DNA from: an uncultured Bacteroides sp.
Lineage (GTDB): Bacteria; Bacteroidota; Bacteroidia; Bacteroidales; Bacteroidaceae
Reading direction: 5' to 3'
DNA: 64,000 bases
Assembly: GCA_900551445.1 (NCBI GenBank)
Contig: URWA01000012.1
Span: forward strand, 21,287-85,286
Position 1 is the stretch's first letter; the number at the start of each line of letters is the position of its first letter. Under the pieces are notes generated by a model, which searched no databases, was not told the origin of the DNA, and saw only the letters and a program-made list of their open reading frames with translations. Shown here one piece after another: positions 7,729-16,500 of this stretch. The translations under genes were made by a program, and so were the position numbers.

Positions 7729-9123
7729 ATGAAAAAAAGTTCGAAGATTATTCTTTCCGTGCTGGTGGTGGCCATTGTGCTTTGCGTGGTCTACCGGTTG
7801 GTGAATAGAGCACCTTCAGCCAGCCTGGGGAGTAATGTGCAAATGGAAGAAATCATTGAAAGTAGTGGCTGTATGGCTTGCCATTCAGCCAATCCGAAGT
7901 TGCCTTTCTATGCCGGATTACCGGTGGCAGGCAAACTGGTGAAAGAAGATGTCCGCTTGGGTTATCGTTCTTTCGATATGACTCCGATGGTGGAGGCATT
8001 GAAGAAAGGCGAAAAGGTTAATGAAGTGGATTTGGCCAAGGTGGAAAAGGTAATTGCCGATGGTACGATGCCGTTGGCTAAATATTACCTCGTTCACTGG
8101 GGCTCTTCGCTGACTGATACCGAAACACAGATGGCGCTTGCATGGGTCAAATCTCAACGTGAAGCTTTCTATCCCAATCCGTTGGCCGACAAGCAATGGG
8201 CAAATGAAGCAATCCGTCCGGTACAGGATTCCGTGCCGGTGGATATGCGCAAGGTGATATTGGGTAATCTGTTGTTTCACGACGTACGTTTGTCGGCCGA
8301 CAATACCGTGTCATGTTCTTCTTGCCACGGACTGAATACAGGTGGTGTGGACAACAAGGCATTTTCTGAAGGTGTCGGCGGACAGCACGGAGGTGTGAAC
8401 GCCCCGACGGTGTACAATGCCCTGTATAATTTCGTACAGTTCTGGGACGGACGTGCCGCTACATTGGCCGACCAGGCAGCCGGACCTCCTTTGAATCCGG
8501 TAGAAATGGCTTGCAAGTCGTTCGATGAAATCTGTGATAAGCTGAAAGCAGATGCGTCATTCAGCAAGGCATTTACGGAAGTATATCCCGACGGTATTAA
8601 CGAAGCCAACATTACGAATGCCATTCAGGAGTTTGAAAGAACCCTGCTCACGCCGAATTCGCGTTTCGACAAATACCTGAAAGGGGATAAGACAGCCATG
8701 AATGTAGAAGAAGTTGCCGGATACGATTTGTTCAAGAAATACAATTGTGCCACTTGTCATGTAGGCGAGAACATGGGTGGACAGTCGTATGAGCTGATGG
8801 GTATCAAGCAGGACTATTTCGCCGATCGTGGGACGGAACTGACCGTGGAAGACAACGGCCGTTTCAAGGAAACGAAGAGCGAGAGAGACCGTCATCGCTT
8901 TAAAGTGCCTGGTTTGCGTAATGTGGCACTGACTGCACCTTATTTCCATGACGCCACTCAAGCCACACTGGAAGATGCGGTGATTGCCATGGGAAAATAT
9001 GAGGTCGGTGTAGATTTGTCACAGCAGGAAGTGAAACAGATTGTCGCGTTCTTGCAGACCTTGACCGGAGAATATCAGGGCAAGTTGCTGACGAATGCAA
9101 ATGAGGTGAAGAAAACGAAATAA
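7729..9123 (+). CDS. three-haem cytochrome c peroxidase
   Basis: 464-aa periplasmic enzyme, anchored or secreted through the N-terminal hydrophobic stretch (about residues 6-23), reducing H2O2 to water. Three CXXCH haem c attachment sites are seen: CMACH (48-52), CSSCH (196-200) and CATCH (340-344). The first lies in an extra N-terminal haem-binding domain (about 25-145), and the other two belong to the classical di-haem peroxidase/MauG fold (about 155-455). The extra domain probably feeds electrons to the di-haem unit. The gene directly follows the ResB/CcsA maturation pair, and a terminator follows it. Confidence 0.92.
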   Translation: MKKSSKIILSVLVVAIVLCVVYRLVNRAPSASLGSNVQMEEIIESSGCMACHSANPKLPFYAGLPVAGKLVKEDVRLGYRSFDMTPMVEALKKGEKVNEVDLAKVEKVIADGTMPLAKYYLVHWGSSLTDTETQMALAWVKSQREAFYPNPLADKQWANEAIRPVQDSVPVDMRKVILGNLLFHDVRLSADNTVSCSSCHGLNTGGVDNKAFSEGVGGQHGGVNAPTVYNALYNFVQFWDGRAATLADQAAGPPLNPVEMACKSFDEICDKLKADASFSKAFTEVYPDGINEANITNAIQEFERTLLTPNSRFDKYLKGDKTAMNVEEVAGYDLFKKYNCATCHVGENMGGQSYELMGIKQDYFADRGTELTVEDNGRFKETKSERDRHRFKVPGLRNVALTAPYFHDATQATLEDAVIAMGKYEVGVDLSQQEVKQIVAFLQTLTGEYQGKLLTNANEVKKTK

Positions 9124-9148
9124 GACTATACCTTTATAATCTACCTGG

Positions 9149-9184
9149 AGCCGTTTCAGTCGGGAAGACTGGGACGGCTTTTTT
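9149..9184 (+). terminator. terminator after the peroxidase gene
   Basis: AGCCGT...ACGGCT outer stem (9149-9154 / 9174-9179) with an inner CAGTC/GACTG pairing, followed by a T run. Confidence 0.85.
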
Positions 9185-9207
9185 GATTTTATTTTCTTCT
9201 TAATTTA

Positions 9208-9239
9208 TTTGGTTTATAAAATAAACTTATTTATCTTTG
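9208..9239 (+). promoter_or_regulatory. promoter with embedded inverted-repeat operator (site 1)
   Basis: TTTG (-33, 9208-9211), 20 nt and TATCTTTG (-7, 9232-9239). The spacer is filled by the inverted repeat GGTTTAT-AAA-ATAAACT (9211-9227), which ends exactly 4 nt before the -7 box. A protein bound there would block RNA polymerase. The same operator and geometry recur at 12104-12135 in front of the last two genes of this operon, so the winged-helix protein encoded at 12773 is the likely binder. Confidence 0.75.
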
Positions 9240-9244
9240 TTGTG

Positions 9245-9280
9245 AAAGCAAGTGAGAAGCGCGCCTCCTTGCTTTTATTT
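9245..9280 (+). other. 5' leader hairpin with T-rich tail
   Basis: AAAGCAAG (9245-9252) pairs with CTTGCTTT (9268-9275), followed by a T-rich stretch. It begins about where the transcript from the 9232-9239 box should start. It could be a stabilising 5' hairpin or an attenuator. Confidence 0.4.
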
Positions 9281-9288
9281 CTCAGTCT

Positions 9289-9309
9289 ATGGTTTATAAA
9301 ATAAACCAT
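9289..9309 (+). promoter_or_regulatory. perfect inverted-repeat operator (site 2)
   Basis: The core GGTTTAT-AAA-ATAAACC extends to perfect 9-bp arms around an AAA centre. It lies exactly 80 bp after site 1, inside the leader, and ends 24 nt before the first gene. It is the best-matching copy of the three operator sites. Confidence 0.7.
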
Positions 9310-9333
9310 TTTGTATAATTAAAGTAAGAAAGG

Positions 9334-9555
9334 ATGGAAACGATTAAGAATTGGGGGCGACATTGTCGCCGGTTGCCTGCACATCTAAAGCTGAAAATCA
9401 TGCGATATGCAGTGATGAATCTTTTTCTGGCAGTGTTGAATTATGCAACCTCCCCGCACTGCTGGTGGGTTGGATGGGTAGCCTTGGGATGGGGGCTGAG
9501 TCTTTTTATGGAAATCATTTCATGGTATTATACGAATAAGGAGGAAAAACAATGA
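9334..9555 (+). CDS. small 2TM-domain membrane protein
   Basis: 73-aa protein with two hydrophobic segments (about residues 24-41 and 44-63) and a short charged C-terminal tail. The pattern YAVMNLFLAVLNYATSP followed by WW...WVALGWGLSLFMEI resembles the bacterial 2TM domain found near small regulators and kinases. The biochemical role is unknown. First gene of a five-gene operon; its stop overlaps the next start (ATGA at 9552-9555). An AGGA-type ribosome site lies just before the ATG. Confidence 0.7.
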   Translation: METIKNWGRHCRRLPAHLKLKIMRYAVMNLFLAVLNYATSPHCWWVGWVALGWGLSLFMEIISWYYTNKEEKQ

Positions 9556-9935
9556 AACGTTTGTGGAGTTTATTTTTAGGAGTAAGCTTTGTCACTTGTG
9601 TGGCGGCATCGGAAGTGAGTGTTAATGTAACGGTTGAAGTGAAAAATATCCGAAACAATCAGGGAAAAATTTTGGTCATGGCCCAAATGGATGACCATTC
9701 GACCCCGGTTTACGGTTGGTCGAAGATTACAGGGCACACGGCCCAAGTGGTATTGAAGAATGTGGGAACAAAAGAATGTGTAATTTCTGTGTTTCATGAT
9801 GAAAACGGAAACTGGAAATTGGATACCGATGAACGTGGAATACCCATTGAGGGATTTGCACGGAAAATTTACAAGCCAGACAGCCATGAGCCATTTCAGG
9901 TAAAGTTGTACTATTTCCAAAATGAGGCATTATGA
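9552..9935 (+). CDS. DUF2141 secreted protein
   Basis: 127-aa protein with a signal peptide (residues 1-18, ending VAA/SE) and one DUF2141 domain (about 25-125). Visible family features are the opening VTVEVKNIRNNQGKILV strand, the acidic loop VFHDENGNWKLDTDERGIPIEG and the closing KLYYF. It is probably periplasmic or surface exposed. The acidic loop resembles a Ca2+-binding loop, but metal binding is only a suggestion. It overlaps the downstream outer-membrane protein gene by 4 bp, so the two are translationally coupled and likely act together at the outer membrane. Confidence 0.8.
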   Translation: MKRLWSLFLGVSFVTCVAASEVSVNVTVEVKNIRNNQGKILVMAQMDDHSTPVYGWSKITGHTAQVVLKNVGTKECVISVFHDENGNWKLDTDERGIPIEGFARKIYKPDSHEPFQVKLYYFQNEAL

Positions 9936-12100
9936 AAACTTGGTTTCTGTTGGGTTTGGGGTTGTCTATGGCAGTTGTATCGAGCGCCCAGCAAAACTCT
10001 CGCGATACACTGCCTGTGACCATACCCGTACAGGTGTTGGAGGAGATTACTGTCCGTCCGCAGTACATTCGTCGTGAGCATAATCATTATACCATGCAGA
10101 TTTCTCCGGATGAGCGAGGAAAAAATGGGGAAGAATTGTTACGTCAGGCGCCTGGCGTATGGCTTTCGCAAGGAAAAATATCCATCAACGGGAGTACTGG
10201 TACACGTGTTTTTCTCGACGGGCGTGAAATCAGGCTGGAAGGTGAATTATTCACCCAGTATCTGCAATCACTCAAATCTGAAGACATTGCACGCATTGAG
10301 GTTTTTCCACAGTCTGGTGCCGAGCAGGATGCCAGCATGAAGGGGGGTATCATCCAGATCTGGATGAAACGAAGCCGCAAGAACAGCGTTGTGTGTACTG
10401 CAACTGTTACTGCGCAGGCCGGCAAACGCTATCAGCAATACCAACCCCATGCGGGGTGGCAGTTTCATCGGAAGCATTTAGACTGGTATGGTTCGCTCTC
10501 ATCCGATTATCAGCCTCATTCAGGAGGAACGACTGAAGTGTTCCGGACTTATCCTTCACCCCTAGAGTCCTTTCATGCCTTGTCTATTTTCCAGCAGAGA
10601 AACCGGAATCACCTGTTACGTACAGGGGTAGTGTGGTCACCCGATTCGCTGAATGTGTGGGGACTAGAAGGTGAAGTTTTGCTGCAATCTGCACGCGAGC
10701 GCAAATCCGGTGAGATTCTTTGGACTTCGTCTGGGTTTCAGTCGCACAGCTGGGAGCAAAATGCACAGAAGAAACAGGGGCAGATTGTCACTGGATGTCT
10801 GAGCTATCTCCATCGGATAGATGAGGCGGGTTCTGAAATAAAGTTGCTGTCGGATTATACTCGGCGGAATACTGACGGCTGGTGTTACACGGATATTCAG
10901 CAGACCGATAATCAGTTTCCTACCGATACTCTCTATCGCCAGTTGATGGATTCTTGGTACCATATCGGAACGGTGAATCTGGCATGGACACAAATCGTAA
11001 ATCCAGAAAGCCGTTTTCAAGCCGGACTTAAATACACACATTCTGCCATTGAGGATCTGTCTGCTTATGAAGGGTGTGGCAGGCAGGAACAATGGACTCC
11101 CGTTGACGGATACCGGTACGGATTAGATTACAAGGAACAAATTTATGCAGGTTATTTCACTTATTCCCGTCAGTGGAAGCGTTTTTCACTCAAGGCGGGG
11201 TTACGTGCCGAGTATGTGCGAACGGCAAACCGCACGAATCAAGTCATCACGAAAAAACTGGATTGGTTTCCTTCTCTTCAAGTGAATTATTCTTTGAATC
11301 GGTTGCAAACCTGGATGTTGGCGGGTGAATATGCACGTTACATCGAACGTCCGCATTTTGCTGCTTTGAGTCCGGCCCCTGTTCAATTGTCAGAATATGC
11401 GTATCAGGTAGGAAATCCTCAATTAAGGCCTACTTATATCCACAGATTTAATATGACATTGATCTATGACTATCGCTATACGCTGACGGTGGGCGGAAAC
11501 CTGCATACAAATCTGATACGGGAATTTTCGAAACAGGATGCGGTGAATCCTGAAGTTTCTTGTCTCACTTATGAAAATCATTATCGTGAGAACCATTGGT
11601 TTGTTGCGCTTAGTATTCCTTTTCAACCTTTTTACTGGTGGAAATTCTCGCTCAATCTGATTGGCGTGCGTCAAGACATACGCACTTACCGGAATTCGGA
11701 CTGGCAATCACATGGCTTGTTTTTTGGCAATGCATTGTCCAGTTTTTCCATGCCTTGGGGTATGACGATGGAGCTCCGCTATGAAGGCAGTTCCCGGCTT
11801 TATTCGGGGAACAGTGAAGTGGCTCCCTTGCATCAGGTGCATCTGCAAATTCGCAAACGGTTGTTGGATGGGCGTATGGCGCTTACTTTGGGAGTAAATA
11901 ACCTATTAAACCAGACAGCCGCCTATTCCGGATATCTGGAGAATTATTCACAACATACTTATGTTTCAAATCCTTCTTCTGGACGGCGGTTTCAGGTAGG
12001 CATCAGCTATCGTTTCTGGCAAGGGAAGAAGTTTCGTCAGAGGTCTGTCGAAAAGACTGCTGAGCAAGATCGTGAGCGCTTAACGCGAGATTTCAAGTGA
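9932..12100 (+). CDS. outer-membrane beta-barrel protein (TonB-dependent-receptor-like)
   Basis: 722 aa with a signal peptide (residues 1-19, SSAQQ), a plug-like region (about 38-150: GKNGEELLRQAPGV, VFLDGREI, DIARIEVFPQSGAEQDASMKGGIIQI) and a long C-terminal barrel of alternating aromatic strands ending in a C-terminal strand near GISYRFWQ. It matches the outer-membrane-protein beta-barrel family common in Bacteroidetes, not SusC, because the long N-terminal carboxypeptidase-like repeat is absent. The substrate is unknown. It is co-transcribed with a DUF2141 protein, a 2TM protein, a membrane protein and a regulator. Confidence 0.82.
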   Translation: MKTWFLLGLGLSMAVVSSAQQNSRDTLPVTIPVQVLEEITVRPQYIRREHNHYTMQISPDERGKNGEELLRQAPGVWLSQGKISINGSTGTRVFLDGREIRLEGELFTQYLQSLKSEDIARIEVFPQSGAEQDASMKGGIIQIWMKRSRKNSVVCTATVTAQAGKRYQQYQPHAGWQFHRKHLDWYGSLSSDYQPHSGGTTEVFRTYPSPLESFHALSIFQQRNRNHLLRTGVVWSPDSLNVWGLEGEVLLQSARERKSGEILWTSSGFQSHSWEQNAQKKQGQIVTGCLSYLHRIDEAGSEIKLLSDYTRRNTDGWCYTDIQQTDNQFPTDTLYRQLMDSWYHIGTVNLAWTQIVNPESRFQAGLKYTHSAIEDLSAYEGCGRQEQWTPVDGYRYGLDYKEQIYAGYFTYSRQWKRFSLKAGLRAEYVRTANRTNQVITKKLDWFPSLQVNYSLNRLQTWMLAGEYARYIERPHFAALSPAPVQLSEYAYQVGNPQLRPTYIHRFNMTLIYDYRYTLTVGGNLHTNLIREFSKQDAVNPEVSCLTYENHYRENHWFVALSIPFQPFYWWKFSLNLIGVRQDIRTYRNSDWQSHGLFFGNALSSFSMPWGMTMELRYEGSSRLYSGNSEVAPLHQVHLQIRKRLLDGRMALTLGVNNLLNQTAAYSGYLENYSQHTYVSNPSSGRRFQVGISYRFWQGKKFRQRSVEKTAEQDRERLTRDFK

Positions 12101-12103
12101 AAA

Positions 12104-12135
12104 TTTGGTTTATTTGATAAACTACATTATTTTTG
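12104..12135 (+). promoter_or_regulatory. internal promoter with embedded operator (site 3)
   Basis: TTTG (12104-12107), 20 nt and TATTTTTG (-7, 12128-12135). The inverted repeat GGTTTAT-TTG-ATAAACT (12107-12123) occupies the spacer and ends 4 nt before the -7 box, exactly as at site 1. It would drive and control the membrane protein/regulator pair that follows. Confidence 0.75.
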
Positions 12136-12161
12136 AAAAACTAAAAACAAATGAGTGCCTT

Positions 12162-12779
12162 ATGGAAGAAAAAAGATTATCAGAACGGGAAAGTCTGGAA
12201 CTGATTTCGCAGATGATTCATTCCACACGGAAAAATCTGGAAGTGGGCAGTGGCAACCAGTTTCTTTACTGGGGCTATTTCACTACCGCCCTTTCGGTCT
12301 TGTTGTTCTTGTTGGTGTACTACACGGGTGATGCTCGCTGGAACTTTGGTTGGTTCACTATGTTTTTGTTTTGGGGCTTCATGCTTTGGGAACAGCGTCG
12401 GCAGGTGGCTGAGGTGATTACTTATACAGACCGTGCCATTATGCAGGTCTGGAAAGTGATAGGAAGTCTGTTTGTGCTGACCGTGTTTATCATGTGCCTG
12501 CTGACCTTTTATTATGGAAGAGTGGATTTTTCACTGATGCTTCCTCTGTCCCTGCTTTATTGCGGCATTGGGGTTTCCATCACCGGGGTGGTGATTCGCA
12601 GCCGCTTGGTGACTTGGTGTCCGCTGGTGGCTTTCTGCTTTGCCATCTACATGCTGATGGCCTATACCATCCACCAGTCTTCCACTGTCGACTGGAATCT
12701 GTATTTCGGATTGTCATTTCTCGTGATGATGGTGCTGCCCGGCCATTATCTGAACCGTAAAGCGCGTCAGGTATGTTGA
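12162..12779 (+). CDS. multi-pass membrane protein of unknown function
   Basis: 205 aa from the ATG at 12162. Translation could extend upstream to a TTG at 12105, but that start lies inside the promoter/operator, so I rejected it. A charged N-terminal 35-residue region (ERESLELISQMIHSTRKNLE) precedes about six hydrophobic segments. I do not recognise a characterised family. Its stop overlaps the start of the winged-helix regulator by 7 bp (12773-12779), so the two are coupled. The pairing suggests a membrane partner or a target of that regulator; it could equally be the system's output. Confidence 0.7.
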   Translation: MEEKRLSERESLELISQMIHSTRKNLEVGSGNQFLYWGYFTTALSVLLFLLVYYTGDARWNFGWFTMFLFWGFMLWEQRRQVAEVITYTDRAIMQVWKVIGSLFVLTVFIMCLLTFYYGRVDFSLMLPLSLLYCGIGVSITGVVIRSRLVTWCPLVAFCFAIYMLMAYTIHQSSTVDWNLYFGLSFLVMMVLPGHYLNRKARQVC

Positions 12780-13060
12780 AGGAATTAAATCCGTTGCTCC
12801 ATTCCCAGTTGCGGCTGGCGGTGATGTCCATTCTTTTGTCGGTGGAAGAGGCTGAGTTTGTGTATCTGAAAGAGCAGACCCAGGCCACGGCCGGTAACCT
12901 CAGCGTCCAGCTCGACAAACTGAGTGAGGCTGGTTACATCGAAATAGAGAAAAGTTTTGCGGGCAAGAAACCTCGCACCGTTTGCCGGATGACCTCAAAA
13001 GGCAGGGAGGCCATGGAAGAATATGTGGAGGCATTGAAAGAATACCTTCCGGGATTTTGA
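12773..13060 (+). CDS. winged-helix transcriptional regulator
   Basis: 95-aa protein consisting of a single winged-helix DNA-binding domain of the MarR/ArsR-like type (HTH_34-like). Helix-turn-helix is about residues 30-55 (FVYLKEQTQATAGNLSVQLDKL), with recognition-helix residues NLSVQLDKLSEAGYI and a wing KSFAGKKPRTVCRMTSKGREAM. It has no effector domain. It is the last gene of the operon at 9334-13060. Three copies of an inverted repeat lie in the two promoter regions of this operon, two of them inside the -33/-7 spacer. I infer that this protein is an autorepressor binding GGTTTAT-N3-ATAAACY. Confidence 0.85.
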   Translation: MLKELNPLLHSQLRLAVMSILLSVEEAEFVYLKEQTQATAGNLSVQLDKLSEAGYIEIEKSFAGKKPRTVCRMTSKGREAMEEYVEALKEYLPGF

Positions 13061-13102
13061 GGATTTTGGAGGACTTTTAGGGGCATATAATGTCTCATGA
13101 AA

Positions 13103-13228
13103 AAACGCAAGGACGTTTGGGAGCAAACGCCTTTGCGTTTGGTTGTAAACGCACTTGCGTTTCAAGTAAAACGTACTTGTGTTTTGGGGTAAACGTCCTT
13201 GTGTTTCAGATGAAACGCAAAGGCGTTT
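13103..13228 (+). repeat. six-unit 22-bp palindrome array (array A)
   Basis: Exactly six 16-bp units begin at 13103, 13125, 13147, 13169, 13191 and 13213, each AAACGY-N4-RYGTTT, separated by six-base spacers that differ in sequence. Units 2, 3 and 6 have perfect 6-bp arms. Units 4 and 5 keep only G-U compatible changes on the plus strand. Unit 6 is the exact reverse complement of unit 2, and unit 1 is that of unit 5 with one mismatch. The last unit runs into a T tract. A second array of the same design is at 52745-52870. Function unknown. Confidence 0.9.
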
Positions 13229-13233
13229 TTTAT

Positions 13234-13255
13234 GGCCTTGAAAAGGCCTTTTTTT
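13234..13255 (+). terminator. intrinsic terminator after array A
   Basis: GGCCTT-GAA-AAGGCC (13234-13248) followed by a T run. It ends any transcript coming from the regulator operon through the repeat array. Confidence 0.8.
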
Positions 13256-13293
13256 ATGTTTTATAGCCTAAATGTATCATGGCATAAAGAAAA

Positions 13294-13379
13294 TGTTACA
13301 CGTGTGAGCCGGATGTAACATATAGTATGCGTGTTTGTAATATGGAATAATTTCTTTCATTTATTAAGAATTACATTTG
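13294..13379 (+). promoter_or_regulatory. susC promoter with proposed HTCS operator
   Basis: TGTAACA (13314-13320) ends 52 nt before the first base of the perfect -7 box TACATTTG (13372-13379). A weak second half-site lies 21 nt after the first (13335-13341). An inverted copy, TGTTACA (13294-13300), lies upstream, forming an inverted pair. No good -33 box is seen, as expected for an activator-dependent promoter. The gap 13061-13527 holds this module, array A and its terminator, plus an untranslated leader of roughly 140 nt in which I see nothing else. Confidence 0.75.
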
Positions 13380-13527
13380 CGACATGTTAAATGATTTGTA
13401 ATTGTGTAATCTTAAATGAAATGCGTATGGACACAACAAGGAATAATGGAGGATGAAGTAATAATGATGGAAGAATTATTACTTGGTAAGTAAGAAAAAA
13501 TTATTAACTTTTAAACATACAACTATA

Positions 13528-16500
13528 ATGAAAAACTCTTTTAATTTACGCCTGACATGGCTATTCATATTGTTTTGTATGATTCCTTTATGGGCTTTGT
13601 CCCAAAATATTACCGTAAAAGGAGTCGTTAAAGATGGAACTGGGGAGTCGGTTATTGGAGCGAGTGTGCTTCAGAAAGGTACGACTAATGGTACAATTAC
13701 AGATTTTGAAGGGGGATTTACATTGAATGTACCTTCTAATTCAGTGATTGTGGTATCTTTTGTAGGATATAAAAGTCAGGAAATTTCGGTTGCTGGCAGA
13801 ACAGACCTGACTGTTACGTTGAAAGAAGACACGCAATTACTGGATGATGTCGTAGTAGTAGGATATGGTACTCAGAAAAAAGAAGATTTGACTTCAGCAA
13901 TTGCCACTTTAAGCCCAAAGGAAGTTTTGAAGTCTCCGGGTGGAATTACAGATGCCTTGCAGGGAAGTACGGCAGGTGTGAATGTATCAGGTGGTAAGAT
14001 TCGTATTCGTGGTACTTCTTCTATTACAGGTAGTACAGACCCGTTGTGGGTAGTAGATGGTATCATTGACGCCTCTGGTAACATTCCGAATGATAATGAA
14101 ATTGAGTCTATTCAGGTGTTGAAGGATGCGGCTTCGTGTGCTATCTACGGTGTGCGTGGTGCAAATGGTGTAATTGTGGTCACTACGAAAAAGGGAGCTG
14201 AAGGAAAACCGAAAGTAAGTTTTAATGCATATGCCGGTTTTGGTTCAAATACAAGTAAGGTAGACATGTTGAATCCTTATGACTATGCCGTTTATGTAAA
14301 TGAACTTTATTATAATTCCTCCGATGCGAATGCAATTGCCAATGGCACATGGAATAAAACAGTTCCGACAGGTGTGGCAAATCCAAGTAACCCGCTTGGT
14401 AGCACAGACTGGTGGGATGAATATTTTAGCAATACAAACTATCAGAAATATGACTTGTCAGTAAGTGGAGGTAGTAAATATGCCAGCTATCGTATTGGTG
14501 CCACACATGCAGACAATGATGATAAGATGCATACAGAAGATGTGAAAGTGGATAACATCTATGCCAATGTACAAGGTACTGTGGGTCGTTTTACTTACGG
14601 TGGTCGTATCTTTGCCAATTATAGCAGAACAAATGGCTTTACGGGTGCCTCTTTGATGAATACTTTGCAGACTCCTTCCAACCTGCCAGTATATAATGAA
14701 GATGGTAGTTTCTTCTTGACTGGTAACAATGGACGTGACGGAAATGACTTGGTCAACCAGATCTGGTTCTTAAGAAATGAAAAGCTTCGCAATCGTTCCA
14801 TCAGTGCATTGGGAAGTATTTTTGGAGAAATAAAGATTTTTGACTGGTTGAAATACCGTTTGACTTATACCTATTCATTTGCCAGAAACAATGATGCCAC
14901 TCTCGTTCCGGAACATGATCTTGGAACCGCTAATGGAAGACAGTCATATAATTCACAAACTACGACAAAAGGAGGAAGCGGACATGAGATTATTGAAAAC
15001 TTGTTGACTTTCGATAAGACTTTTAATGATGTGCATACTTTGTCTGGAGTTGTCGGCGTGGTTTCAGAAAAATTTGACGGATGGTCTACGGGTATTTCTG
15101 GTCGTAGCAATGAATATGCAGATTTCGGTCCGGAAAGTCGTTTCCCAGATAGTCAGAACATCACGAGTTCACAGTATAACGAAGCTTATTTTTCTTATCT
15201 GGCCAGAGTGATGTATTCATACAACAGCAAATATATGATTACTGCCAATTTCCGTGCAGATGAATCTTCTAAATTCAAGAAAGGCAATCGTTGGGGATAT
15301 TTCCCATCATTCTCTGTAGGTTGGAGAGTAAGCGAGGAATCTTGGATGAAAGATGCCACTTCCAGTTGGTTGAACAACTTGAAACTTCGTGCCACATTGG
15401 GTTGGATTGGTAGTGCCAATGCGGTTGGACGGTATGATTATCAGTCAGTAGTGGTAACCGACAACAGATATTATACTTTTGGTCCTAACCAGATTAATCC
15501 TGAGGGAACTGCTTCTAATGCATCTGCCCCATTGATTGAAAATTTTGCTAATCCAGATTTATCATGGGAAACAACCAGAGATGCAGGTGTAGGTTTCGAC
15601 CTTGATATGTTTAATAATAAATTCAGCTTGGTATTCGATTATTATAATCGTAAGACAACCGATATGTTGCTTGCCGTACAGTTGCCTAAATCAACAGGTA
15701 ATATCAATACCATGTATTCTAATGTGGGTAGCATGAAGAACTGGGGTATCGAACTTTCAGCTACTTATCGTGAGCAGATTGGGGATGTGAAATTGACTAT
15801 TTCTCCTAATTTCTCTCTTTATCGGAATGAAGTAACAAGTTTGGGTGATAATGCTTCACTTGCCGGTGGTGCTTGTAGTACAGGTAATGTGACGATGACG
15901 GTAGTTGGACAGCCAGTAGCTCAATTCTGGGGATATAAGACAGATGGTTTGTTCCGTACAGATGAAGAGGCCGCTAACTATTTAAATAGCAAGGGAGAAC
16001 GTCTTCAACCTTCTGCTGCAGCCGGAGACTTGAAATACGTGGACTTGAATGGTGACGGACAAATTACAGATGACGATAAGACATTTATCGGTTCTTCTTT
16101 ACCGAATTGCTCTTTTGGTTTGAATATTACGGCAGAATATAAAGGATTTGATTTTTCAATGTTGTGGCAAGGTGACTTTGGAAGCCAAATTTATAATAAC
16201 TGGAAAACAGAGTTGATGGGTGGTTATGCTGCAAAGAACCAGATGGCAGATATGAACAATCGTTTCCGTGCGAAAGATGTGACCTTTACAACTGCAGGTG
16301 GTGAAACTATTACATTGCCGGCCAATGTGAATACCGATGTTCCTCGTGCCGTACTGAATGACCCGAATGGTAATCACACAATGGCATCCGACTATTTTAT
16401 TGAAAATGGTTCTTACTTCCGTTGTAACCGTATTACACTGGGCTATACTTTTGACAAAGCATTGATTTCGAAAGCTCACATTGAATCTTTACGTTTGTAT

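Noticed and set aside
13103..13228. CRISPR array
   Set aside because: Units are 16 bp, self-complementary and variable, and spacers are 6 bp. CRISPR repeats are longer and nearly identical, with spacers of about 30 bp, and no cas genes lie nearby.
13103..13228. Ordinary intrinsic terminator cluster
   Set aside because: Only the last unit is followed by a T tract, the stems have only 6 bp, and a separate strong terminator follows at 13234-13255. The strict 22-bp phase is not needed for termination.
13483..13528. Upstream TTG start for the SusC protein
   Set aside because: It would place 15 charged residues before a normal signal peptide; ATG 13528 fits export.
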